From: Leptotrichia trevisanii DSM 22070
GTDB lineage: Bacteria > Fusobacteriota > Fusobacteriia > Fusobacteriales > Leptotrichiaceae
DNA length: 64,000 nt
NCBI RefSeq assembly: GCF_000482505.1
Contig: NZ_AXVL01000004.1
Location: 104,107-168,106 of the forward strand
Direction of reading: 5' to 3'
The translations under genes were made by a program, and so were the position numbers. Each line of letters opens with the position of its first letter. The stretch's first letter is position 1. The notes under the pieces were generated by a model that was not told the origin of the DNA, did no database searches, and saw nothing but the letters and a program-made list of their open reading frames with translations. Shown piece by piece: positions 29,127 through 39,114 of the stretch.

Positions 29127-29264
29127 TTCATTTATAGTTCCTTGCTTTGTATAAAATTTTAGTTGAATACCATCATAACTATCTGTAAATCCTAAATTAG
29201 GTGATGTTGACGTTTCTCCTGTTCCTTTTAAATTACCTGTATTTTTTAATATCTCATAATGCTC
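29127..29264 (-). pseudogene. Upstream in-frame remnant of the toxin domain
   Basis: The frame of the gene starting at 29126 continues upstream for 46 codons (HYEILKNTGNLKGTGETSTS and onwards) to a TAA at 29265-29267. There is no ATG, GTG or TTG start in it. The text reads as real protein and joins smoothly to residues 1-74 of the downstream gene. It is best explained as the truncated C-terminal toxin domain of a larger polymorphic toxin left behind by recombination. Confidence 0.5.
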
Positions 29265-29327
29265 TTAACTTATTGTTCTATAATAAATTTCATATATGGA
29301 ATAATCATTAATAAAAAATGTTAATTA

Positions 29328-29825
29328 TTATTCATTATAAGCAACTGAAATTTCTTTTTTTATTGTAGCTATTTTACCTTCATTTTCTATTATAAATTCT
29401 AAATCAAATCCTTTTTCCATATAGATAGATGTGGTAATTTTATATTTTTCGTTTTTTGAACCTAAAATGTCAGTTATTTCTTTATCTATTGAATAAATAA
29501 ATTCTTTTTTATCAACATCAATATATTTGGCATCTTTTAAACTATCAATTCCCAATCTTTCATTTACAATAATTTCACCAATTTTTTTATCTTTATAATA
29601 CACTATTATTTTTTTTAATTCCATTTTATTGTATATTTTTTTTAACTTTATAATAATATTTTTAAAATAATCAATTTCAATATCTTCAACTTCAAAAATC
29701 TTTTCTTTATTGTCAGAATAAAAAAATGAAACTGAGTAAAATCCTTCTTTTTTTACTTTTTTTGAATTATTAAAATGAAGAAATATAACTAATATAATTA
29801 ATAATAATACAATGATTTTTTTCAT
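29328..29825 (-). CDS. Small membrane-anchored protein, unknown
   Basis: This 165-residue protein has one N-terminal membrane anchor or signal peptide (IIVLLLIILVIFLHF) and an exported or periplasmic part rich in Lys, Glu and Ile with alternating beta strands. No known domain. It follows the 137-residue gene with a 1-bp gap, so both are one transcript. Its position beside a toxin/immunity remnant makes an immunity-type role thinkable, but nothing in the sequence shows it. Confidence 0.6.
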   Translation of the reverse strand: MKKIIVLLLIILVIFLHFNNSKKVKKEGFYSVSFFYSDNKEKIFEVEDIEIDYFKNIIIKLKKIYNKMELKKIIVYYKDKKIGEIIVNERLGIDSLKDAKYIDVDKKEFIYSIDKEITDILGSKNEKYKITTSIYMEKGFDLEFIIENEGKIATIKKEISVAYNE

Positions 29826-29826
29826 T

Positions 29827-30240
29827 TTATTTTCTCAAACTTTCTATCCAACTTTCATAAAATTCCTCTTGCTCTTTAACACTACCAATTTTTAGTTCGT
29901 TATCATAATCAAAGATATCTACTACATCAGTTAAAGTTGCTTGTTTTCCCATTTGTAATTTATACGCCTTTGTCCCTCCAAATTCTTTTTGCATTCCAGA
30001 AGGATAAACATTAATAACCGAAGCATTACAAAGTAAATAAATGTTTTTTAATTCTAATTTTTTTCGCAATTCCAGAACAGAATCAAAAATATTATCACTT
30101 TTTGAAAAATATATTGCTCTTTCAATTTCTGATAAAAATAATTTATTTTTTTCTATTTTTCCATTATTAATAATGTTAATCTCAAATATTTCCATATTAT
30201 TTTCATCTTTCACATTTATCAATCCTTCTTTCACTTTCAA
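29827..30240 (-). CDS. Small soluble protein, unknown
   Basis: This 137-residue protein has no signal peptide. The frame opens at TTG 30240; an alternative GTG start nine codons in (VKDENNMEIFEINI) has SD AAGAAGGA at a better distance, so the N-terminus is uncertain. The C-terminal half contains NIYLLCNASVINVYPSGMQK and GGTKAYKLQMGKQATLTDVV, which look conserved but are not recognised. It is cotranscribed with the membrane-anchored gene downstream. Confidence 0.55.
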   Translation of the reverse strand: MKVKEGLINVKDENNMEIFEINIINNGKIEKNKLFLSEIERAIYFSKSDNIFDSVLELRKKLELKNIYLLCNASVINVYPSGMQKEFGGTKAYKLQMGKQATLTDVVDIFDYDNELKIGSVKEQEEFYESWIESLRK

Positions 30241-32713
<2,473 letters not shown>

Positions 32714-32781
32714 TTTTTAACATATCACCGAACACTTTGAATGTTAAATAAATTCAATAGGTTTAATAAATTTATTCATAA

Positions 32782-32826
32782 AAAAATAGGGATTTCTTTA
32801 AATTACAGTAATCCCTATTTTTATTT
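32782..32826. terminator. Bidirectional terminator after ligA
   Basis: AAAAATAGGGATT (32782-32794) pairs perfectly with AATCCCTATTTTT (32810-32822), 13 bp, with T-rich tails on both sides. It lies between ligA and the convergent gene ending at 32871. Confidence 0.85.
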
Positions 32827-32870
32827 CAATGAATTGTTATTTTATTATGTCATTCGTTTCTTTGTCCAAT

Positions 32871-33452
32871 TTATTTTGAGTCATCAATTAACCATTTTCC
32901 ATTTTGTTTTACAAGTTTTAATGTTATCTCTGTTCCACCTTGATGACCTTTTCTACCATCAACAACAAAATCTTCTTCGTATTTATCTTTTAAGTAAACT
33001 GTTTTAGACTTAGAATCATATTTTTTCAATTGAAATCCACTTTCTTCTCTTATATCTATTATTCCTGCTCCTAATAAGGCATCATACTCATAATGAATAT
33101 CGTCATTTTCTTTTAAAAATTTCTCATCAGCAGGAGATAATTTTCCTTCAAGTGATTTTTGACTTAATTCTATATATTTTTCTCTTCTTCGGTATTCTTT
33201 TCTGAATTTTTCTGTAATTGGAGCTTTTGCAAGCCATTTATCAAGCTCATCAGGATCTCTAATTTCTATATATTCATTCATAAAGTTTATTGCTGTATTT
33301 ATCGCTTCTTTATCCTCACTACTTAATTTTGTATTTACCTGATTACTTTCTTTAACTGTTTTTTGAACTTTACCTACTTTTGATTTATTTCTTGTAACCG
33401 CCATTCCTAAACTTGCTACTATTAACATAGCTATTCCTACTTTTTTTAACAT
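32871..33452 (-). CDS. Small exported protein, paralogue 1 (unknown)
   Basis: This 193-residue protein has a signal peptide (MLKKVGIAMLIVASLGMAVT). The mature part contains EAINTAINFMNEYIEIRDPD, then DKWLAKAPITEKFRKEYRR and the tail GRKGHQGGTEITLKLVKQNG with KWLIDDSK. It is a clear paralogue of the protein at 33991-34608 (same motifs, same order). The tail resembles the lumen-side beta sheet of NTF2-like DUFs (secreted stress proteins), which is only a suggestion. The start at ATG 33452 aligns with the paralogue's start. Confidence 0.68.
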   Translation of the reverse strand: MLKKVGIAMLIVASLGMAVTRNKSKVGKVQKTVKESNQVNTKLSSEDKEAINTAINFMNEYIEIRDPDELDKWLAKAPITEKFRKEYRRREKYIELSQKSLEGKLSPADEKFLKENDDIHYEYDALLGAGIIDIREESGFQLKKYDSKSKTVYLKDKYEEDFVVDGRKGHQGGTEITLKLVKQNGKWLIDDSK

Positions 33453-33480
33453 TTTTACCACTCGCTTTCATTTTTTATAT

Positions 33481-33963
33481 TTATTCATAATTTTTCAAAC
33501 TATTGTTTAATTTTCCAGCACTATAAAGAGCAACATTTATAAATGTATGGTCTACTACTCTATATATTTCGATTATTTTTTTTGAATTATATAATAATAA
33601 AGCTCCTTTACGCTCTTTTATATTCATTTTTTCTTTAGAAATCTTATTTATATTTTTTTTATAAGCTTCAATTATTTTTGCATGTTCCTCATCTGTTGTT
33701 ACTGAATCAAAGATTGTTGAATACAACTTATTTTCAGAAAAAGCAAAGCTGTTAAATTGTCTTTTTACACCTAACGGATCCTCTACATTTGCATAATAAT
33801 AAACAGCATAACTACCATTATCGTGTGAATTTGACAACGGTTCACTTTTCACAATATTTCTCAATTCTTTTGGAGAAATTTCAAAATTAATTTTATTTGT
33901 AACTTTTTCTCCAAATACTATTGCTGATAATAGCAACATCATAAATAATAATACTTTTTTCAT
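33481..33963 (-). CDS. Small exported protein, unknown
   Basis: This 160-residue protein has a signal peptide (MKKVLLFMMLLLSAIVFGEK). The mature part has beta-rich segments (SYAVYYYANVEDPLGVKRQF, FSENKLYSTIFDSVTTDE) and a lysine-rich middle. No known domain. It sits between the two paralogues at 32871 and 33991 and is likely expressed with them: gaps are 28 bp on each side, all on the minus strand. Confidence 0.62.
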   Translation of the reverse strand: MKKVLLFMMLLLSAIVFGEKVTNKINFEISPKELRNIVKSEPLSNSHDNGSYAVYYYANVEDPLGVKRQFNSFAFSENKLYSTIFDSVTTDEEHAKIIEAYKKNINKISKEKMNIKERKGALLLYNSKKIIEIYRVVDHTFINVALYSAGKLNNSLKNYE

Positions 33964-33990
33964 AATTAGTTCTCCTTTATCTTTCTTAAA

Positions 33991-34608
33991 TTATTTTATT
34001 TTTGATTCATCAATTAACCATTTTCCATTTTGTTTTACAAGTTTTAATATTATTTCTGTTCCACCTTGATAATTTTTTCTACCATCAATAACAAATTCTT
34101 CCTCATACTTATCTTTTAAATAAACTGTTTTAGATTTGGGATCATATTCTTTCAATAAAAATTCACTTTCCTGTGCTAAATCTTCTATTTCTAATCCCAA
34201 TAAAGGATCGTATTGATAATAGGAATATATATCGTTATTTTCTTTTAAAAATTTCTTTTCAGTAGGAGTTAATTTTTCTTTAGATGATTCACTTGTTACT
34301 GCATACAATTCTTTTTCCTTTAAATCTATATATTTTTCTTTTCTAAAATATTCCTTTCTAAATTTTTCTGTAATTGGAGCTTTTGCAAACCATTTATCGA
34401 ACTCATCAGGGTTTTTTAATTGTATATATTCATTTGCAAAGTTTATTGCTATATTTATTATTTCTTTATCTTCATTGCTTAAATTTTTATTTACCTGATT
34501 ACTTTCTTTAAATGTTTTATGGAATTTAATTTGTTTTGATTCATTTGTTGCAGCTGCAATTCCTAAACTTGCTATAATTAACATTGCTATTCCTATTTTT
34601 TTTAGCAT
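33991..34608 (-). CDS. Small exported protein, paralogue 2 (unknown)
   Basis: This 205-residue exported protein (signal MLKKIGIAMLIIASLGIAAA) is about two-thirds identical by eye to the protein at 32871-33452, sharing DKWFAKAPITEKFRKEYFRK, SKTVYLKDKYEEEFVIDGRK and the closing KQNGKWLIDESK. It has an extra segment (LYAVTSESSKEKLTPTE) near the middle. The pair arose by duplication around the intervening 160-residue gene. SD AAGGG precedes the ATG. Function unknown. Confidence 0.68.
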   Translation of the reverse strand: MLKKIGIAMLIIASLGIAAATNESKQIKFHKTFKESNQVNKNLSNEDKEIINIAINFANEYIQLKNPDEFDKWFAKAPITEKFRKEYFRKEKYIDLKEKELYAVTSESSKEKLTPTEKKFLKENNDIYSYYQYDPLLGLEIEDLAQESEFLLKEYDPKSKTVYLKDKYEEEFVIDGRKNYQGGTEIILKLVKQNGKWLIDESKIK

Positions 34609-34658
34609 TTTTTATCCCTTGCTTTCGTTTATATTTTTTTTAAATATTAATTTTATAA

Positions 34659-35204
34659 TTAACCTGCTGGATAATATTCCAATACATTCTTTATATTACC
34701 ATTTTTATCAGTAATTACAACCTTTTTAGTTTTTTCATCAAATCCAAAGTACAATTTAGGATGTTTTTTCCCATCTTGACCAATATAGTTGTCTATGTAA
34801 TAGATTCCTTTTACAGCTGTTTTTCTTATTTTATAATATGAAACATAAGCTTCAAAATTTTCATCAAGACTTTCTTTAATGGTAAAACCATTTAAATTTT
34901 TGATATTATTAAAATCTGATACTAACGGAAGACCATTTTCAGGTTTTTCATCATAATATGATGATAGATAAAAGTTATTATTTTTATCAGATTCTAATTT
35001 CCCTATTTTAAAGCTATATGTGTTATATACACCCTCTACACCATCTTTTTTATCCAACCAGCTAAAATTCATTATGCTGATTTCCTGTTCGGGAACTTTA
35101 TTTTCTTTTTCAATTTTCTCCCAGCTTTTTCCTGTTGTAGTAATTTTTGCTGCAAATGCCATTGCACTTAATACAAGCAATCCTGTTAAAACTAATTTTT
35201 TCAT
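34659..35204 (-). CDS. Small exported protein, unknown
   Basis: This 181-residue protein has signal MKKLVLTGLLVLSAMAFAAK. The mature part is beta-rich with YNTYSFKIGKLESDKNNNFY and FGFDEKTKKVVITDKNGNIK. No family recognised. The start is at ATG 35204, nine bases after the SD AAAGGAGAG; the in-frame ATG at 35213 touches the SD. The same SD-to-ATG leader (GAGATGATTTTTATG) occurs in the next gene upstream, so the two starts share ancestry. Confidence 0.62.
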   Translation of the reverse strand: MKKLVLTGLLVLSAMAFAAKITTTGKSWEKIEKENKVPEQEISIMNFSWLDKKDGVEGVYNTYSFKIGKLESDKNNNFYLSSYYDEKPENGLPLVSDFNNIKNLNGFTIKESLDENFEAYVSYYKIRKTAVKGIYYIDNYIGQDGKKHPKLYFGFDEKTKKVVITDKNGNIKNVLEYYPAG

Positions 35205-35252
35205 AAAAATCATCTCTCCTTTAAGTTTTAATTAACCATATTTTCTGCATCG

Positions 35253-35621
35253 CTAATCTATAGACAGATAATCGCCTTCCCAGTCAATTCCTTTTTCCTT
35301 TGCATATTCAAAACTGTCTGTTTTAAGTTTACCAGTTTTTTTATTTACAGTGTAACTGAACATACGAGGTTCAACTCTAGGATCTCCTCCACATTTTTCG
35401 TTATCACTACGTACATCAACCTGAAAATCTTCCGCAGTTTCATCAATGTAAAATTTCATACACTTTGTTCCTAATTTACCACCAAGGTTATGCTTAATTA
35501 TAGATTTTTTCACAGTTTTTACTGCTTCTTCCTCACTTTTTACAGGTGCGGCACTTAAAAAACTAGCACATAATAGCAAAAGAATAAAAGTTTCAATCTT
35601 TCTACTAAAAAACTTTTTCAT
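35253..35621 (-). CDS. Small exported protein with PepSY-like length, unknown
   Basis: This 122-residue protein has a signal peptide (IETFILLLLCASFLSAAPVK). The mature part, about 95 residues, has helix SEEEAVKTVKKSIIKHNLGG followed by strands and SYTVNKKTGKLKTDSFEYAK. That is the helix-strand-turn order of PepSY-like modules with a TGK turn, but the match is loose. Two cysteines (about 62 and 82) may form a disulfide. The gene lies in the minus-strand cluster near the PepSY/two-component genes. Confidence 0.6.
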   Translation of the reverse strand: MKKFFSRKIETFILLLLCASFLSAAPVKSEEEAVKTVKKSIIKHNLGGKLGTKCMKFYIDETAEDFQVDVRSDNEKCGGDPRVEPRMFSYTVNKKTGKLKTDSFEYAKEKGIDWEGDYLSID

Positions 35622-35670
35622 AAAAATCATCTCTCCTTTAAATTTTAATTTTATAACTTTTTTATTTAAA

Positions 35671-36882
35671 CTAATATATAATTCGACCTGGAATATATTG
35701 TTTTACACTATTGTCTCTTTTTCCTATCAGTTCTTTAAGTTTTTCCAAATCATTGTTAAAAACAGTATCTTTTATATCTGCTACATCTATTTTGCTCAGA
35801 GTTTTTAATGCTTCTTCAAATTTTCCCAAACGACGTTCAGTTTCAGCTTTCAAAAATGCAGCTTCAAGATAATCATTTCTTTTAATATTTTTCATTTCCA
35901 TGTTAATATTCTCTTTAAATGATTTATAGGTCATCTTTTCTAATCTGTCAGCATAACTTAGAGCATTTTTCAAATCAGCTTCTGTTGCTAAATTATTTTT
36001 ATCATAAACTTCGCCAATAATTCCTCCATGTTCATCCAAATAATGTAAAATAATCAACTTCCAATGTTTTGGCTGTGCTTTAGGAAATAACTCATCTATA
36101 GCTTTTTTATTACCTAAAGAACTATACAATTCTGCTTGCCTTAAAAGCTCCTGTCCCGAATACTGTCCATTACTTTTTCTAATTACTGCCTGTAAATAAT
36201 TCAATGCCTTTTCCCTAAAAATTTTCTTTGCTTTCTCATCAATACCGATTTCATTATAATATTTATAACGATAACCACTTTCAGTCTTCTGCAAACTGGA
36301 AACGCTATAATAAAAATCAGTTATCTTTTCTAAATAAATATTTTTATCCTGTTTTTCTATCAGAGCATTTGCTTTATCGTATTCCCTGTTACTGATATAC
36401 AAGTAAGCTAAACTCGATGGAAAACCATCTTTTTTTCCTGAAGATAAAGATTTTTCAAGATAATCTATCCCTTTTATCAGACTCTCCTTTAAAGTATCAT
36501 TATTCTGAACATTTCTATTAATGTGTTCAATATATGATTTATAATATGCTTCCCCTATTTCTTTATCTGAAAATTCTCCTGCCATTTCATAAAATCTCCC
36601 TAAATAATACTCTTTAGGAGAATTTTGAGGAATAGCTTTATATTCTTTTGAGTTTATTATTTTTTCATATTTTTTCAATTCCTCTTTTGTAAAATTTTCT
36701 TTAAACATTACAAATTTATTTTCTGGACATTGCTGCGGCAAACTTATACCAGCTGTAAACTTTTCATTTCCTATTGGACAAGTATACTCTTTAGTTACTA
36801 TTCTTATGGAAAAAGAATTTGAAGCACATACTATCAATCCTGCTGTAATTAGTGCAGATAAATTTCTTTTTTTCCTTTTCAT
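35671..36882 (-). CDS. Exported CPxG/TPR-like repeat protein, paralogue A
   Basis: This 403-residue protein has an N-terminal signal peptide (NLSALITAGLIVCASNSFS). A zinc-ribbon-like start follows, EYTCPIGNEKFTAGISLPQQ then CP, resembling the C-x2-G...CP knuckle of DUF2225-type proteins. The rest is helical repeats (TPR-like: KEYYLGRFYEMAG, ALNYLQAVIRKSNGQYSGQE, RRLGKFEEALKTLSKID). It is a paralogue of the protein at 36989-38179, with more than half of residues shared by eye. Its promoter region carries a 45-bp element shared with that paralogue. Function unknown; a scaffold or sensor-accessory role is possible. Confidence 0.7.
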   Translation of the reverse strand: MKRKKRNLSALITAGLIVCASNSFSIRIVTKEYTCPIGNEKFTAGISLPQQCPENKFVMFKENFTKEELKKYEKIINSKEYKAIPQNSPKEYYLGRFYEMAGEFSDKEIGEAYYKSYIEHINRNVQNNDTLKESLIKGIDYLEKSLSSGKKDGFPSSLAYLYISNREYDKANALIEKQDKNIYLEKITDFYYSVSSLQKTESGYRYKYYNEIGIDEKAKKIFREKALNYLQAVIRKSNGQYSGQELLRQAELYSSLGNKKAIDELFPKAQPKHWKLIILHYLDEHGGIIGEVYDKNNLATEADLKNALSYADRLEKMTYKSFKENINMEMKNIKRNDYLEAAFLKAETERRLGKFEEALKTLSKIDVADIKDTVFNNDLEKLKELIGKRDNSVKQYIPGRIIY

Positions 36883-36904
36883 ATCAACTCCTTTCCCTTT
36901 GATA

Positions 36905-36949
36905 AGTGTATTTTATCAAACGAACCTTAAAATTAACTGAAAATTTTTA
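36905..36949 (-). promoter_or_regulatory. Shared promoter element, copy A (possible regulator operator)
   Basis: On the minus strand this 45-bp segment has GTTAAttttaaGGTT-like half-sites about 12 bp apart, followed by TGATAAAAT. There a -10 hexamer (36915-36910) lacks a good -35. It is identical in about 41 of 45 positions to 38263-38307. A direct repeat replacing the -35 is typical of promoters activated by OmpR/PhoB-type regulators, one of which is encoded at 40553-41239. Confidence 0.5.
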
Positions 36950-36988
36950 AGAAATTTACAATATAATGAAATGAAAAAATTTCTAATA

Positions 36989-38179
36989 TTAATACCTAAT
37001 TGGTTCTGGAATATATTGTCTTACACTAATGTCTTTCTTATTTATTCTTTCTTTAAGAATTTTAAAATCATAATCATAAAGCGTATCTTTAACATCTGCT
37101 AAATTTATTTTACTTAAAGTTTTTGATGCTTCTTCAAATTTTCCTAAACGACGTTCAGCTTCAGCTTTTAAAATTATAGATAAATTATATTGAATTTTGT
37201 CAGCATTATTATTTTTAGAAATCATTTTTACTAATTTGTCAGCATAGCTTAGTGCTTTTTTCAAATTATCTTCCGTTGCTAATTTTTTTTCATCATAGAC
37301 ATCACCAATACTTCTTACAGGCTCGTCTAAATAGTATGACACCATCAGACTCCAGTATTCTGATGGTGCTTTAGAAAATACCTCGTCAATTGCCTTTTCA
37401 TTTCCTAAAGATTTGTATAAATCTACCAGTCTGAAAAGTTCTTTCTCTGAATAACGTCCTTTATTTTTCTTAATTACATCCTGTAAGTAATACAACGCTT
37501 TTTCTCTAAATTCTTTTTTTGTTTTTTTATCAATACTTTCCTTATTAAAATCCATATAGTCATAACCATAATAGTTTATTTGAGATTTTTCTATATCAGA
37601 GAGAGTGTAGTAAAAATTTGCTATTCTTTCCAAATGAACGTTCTTATCCTGTTTTTCCACTAAGGCATTTGCTTTATCAAATTCTTTGTTACTAATATAT
37701 AAATAAGCTAGCTTCCAAGGAAATTCGGTTTTATTTTCCATAGGCAAAGATTTTTCAAGATAACTTATCCCTTTTGCCAAACTTTCCTTTAAAGTATTAG
37801 TATTTTCAAAATTCTCATTAATTTGTGCTATATATGCTTTATAATACGTTTCGCCTATTTCCTTGTCTGAAAATCCTCCTGCCATTTCATAAAATCTCCC
37901 TAAATAATATTCTTTAGGCAAATTTTTAGGAATAGCCTTGTATTCTTTTGAATTTATTATTTTTTCATATTTTTCCAATTCTTCTTTTGTAAATTCATTC
38001 TTGAACATTACAAATTTGTTAGTCGGACATTGTGGCGAATCATCAATGCTGCTAAACTTTTCTTTTCCTATCGGACAAGTATAATCTTTTTTTATTGCTG
38101 GTATAGAAAATCCGTTTGCAGCATAAAGTGTTAATCCTGTCATAACTAATACAGATAATTTTCTTGATTTCTTTTTCAT
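36989..38179 (-). CDS. Exported CPxG/TPR-like repeat protein, paralogue B
   Basis: This 396-residue exported protein (signal KLSVLVMTGLTLYAANGFSI) has the same plan as its neighbour at 35671: DYTCPIGKEKF...CPTNKFVMFKNEF, then TPR-like helices including KEYYLGRFYEMAGGFSDKEI and RRLGKFEEASKTLSKINLAD, and the shared ending VRQYIPEPIRY (VKQYIPGRIIY in the paralogue). The high conservation of the first 110 residues and both ends against a diverged middle suggests the middle repeats specialise. Own promoter with the shared element (copy B). Confidence 0.7.
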   Translation of the reverse strand: MKKKSRKLSVLVMTGLTLYAANGFSIPAIKKDYTCPIGKEKFSSIDDSPQCPTNKFVMFKNEFTKEELEKYEKIINSKEYKAIPKNLPKEYYLGRFYEMAGGFSDKEIGETYYKAYIAQINENFENTNTLKESLAKGISYLEKSLPMENKTEFPWKLAYLYISNKEFDKANALVEKQDKNVHLERIANFYYTLSDIEKSQINYYGYDYMDFNKESIDKKTKKEFREKALYYLQDVIKKNKGRYSEKELFRLVDLYKSLGNEKAIDEVFSKAPSEYWSLMVSYYLDEPVRSIGDVYDEKKLATEDNLKKALSYADKLVKMISKNNNADKIQYNLSIILKAEAERRLGKFEEASKTLSKINLADVKDTLYDYDFKILKERINKKDISVRQYIPEPIRY

Positions 38180-38262
38180 AGTTCTCCTACTTTCTTATCA
38201 TAACAATACTGTTTTAAAATTTGTATCAAAAGTTATGATATATTTAAGTTTAAAAAGATTCA

Positions 38263-38307
38263 AGTGTATTTTAGCAAATTAACCTTAAATTTAACTGAAA
38301 ATTTTTA
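38263..38307 (-). promoter_or_regulatory. Shared promoter element, copy B
   Basis: The minus strand carries GTTAAatttaaGGTTAA followed by TGCTAAAAT, where -10 TAAAAT (38273-38268) is preceded by TGC. Differs from copy A at four of 45 positions. The leader to the gene at 38179 is about 80 nt. Confidence 0.5.
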
Positions 38308-38319
38308 CTTTTTTAGATT

Positions 38320-39051
38320 CTATTTTTTTAATTTCCATTTTAAAATTTCACCTGTAGATAAATTAATTTTAAAATCATATTCTATATAATTGGCTTTTAT
38401 TGTACCTTTATAGATTGATTTTTCAGCATTTACAAGAATAATTTCCTCAAATGAAGCATAATTCAGATCATCATAAACATTTTTCTTCAATTGCTCTAAA
38501 ATGATATTTTCTACATTTTTTTCTTTCCTACTAAAGTTGTATTTAGCTCTATCATAACTTTCTTCCTCAGTTATTCTTTTACTATATTCCATCATACTTT
38601 GCATATCAGCATATTCATCACGTTCAGTCTTTTGTTCTATTGGTGATGGTGACGGTGCTACTGCTGGTGCATTTTTCGCTTGGAATGTTATATCTTTTCC
38701 AACGCCCCAACGAGAATCAGATATAAGTCTTTCAGTAGAACTATATGTGATTACTTTTCCTGTATTTGCATCAACATTATATCTATATCTTTTATTTTTA
38801 TAATAAAATTCAATTGCATAAACATATTTTTTATTTTCTTTTTCTAAAATAAGTTTTGTCAATTTTGCATTATTTGAATGTATTTTAGAATGTTCAAAAA
38901 CAATTTTTTTGGCTCTTTCCAAATTTATTTTCACTCTATTGTTTCTTATTGTTATAGTCGTTATTTCTGAAGAATACAAATTTATACCAGATGCAGCAGG
39001 AAGCATTGCTAAAATTAGAAACGGCTTTACTCTTTTTTTTAATGTTTTCAT
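38320..39051 (-). CDS. Exported protein with two PepSY domains
   Basis: This 243-residue exported protein starts at ATG 39051 (SD AAAGGA), not at the in-frame ATG 39093. After a signal peptide come two PepSY modules. The first (about residues 45-105) reads LERAKKIVFEHSKIHSN...YAIEFYYKNKRYRYNVDANTGKV. The second (about 185-243) reads NVENIILEQLKKNVYDD...IKANYIEYDFKINLSTGEIL. PepSY domains bind or inhibit proteases and often sit next to sensor kinases. Here it directly follows the response-regulator/kinase pair, so it probably modulates that sensor or is its main target. Confidence 0.8.
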   Translation of the reverse strand: MKTLKKRVKPFLILAMLPAASGINLYSSEITTITIRNNRVKINLERAKKIVFEHSKIHSNNAKLTKLILEKENKKYVYAIEFYYKNKRYRYNVDANTGKVITYSSTERLISDSRWGVGKDITFQAKNAPAVAPSPSPIEQKTERDEYADMQSMMEYSKRITEEESYDRAKYNFSRKEKNVENIILEQLKKNVYDDLNYASFEEIILVNAEKSIYKGTIKANYIEYDFKINLSTGEILKWKLKK

Positions 39052-39114
39052 TTTTTTCCTTTCTATAAATAAATCTATATTAATATTAATCAAAATAATT
39101 TCTTTAATTCTATA

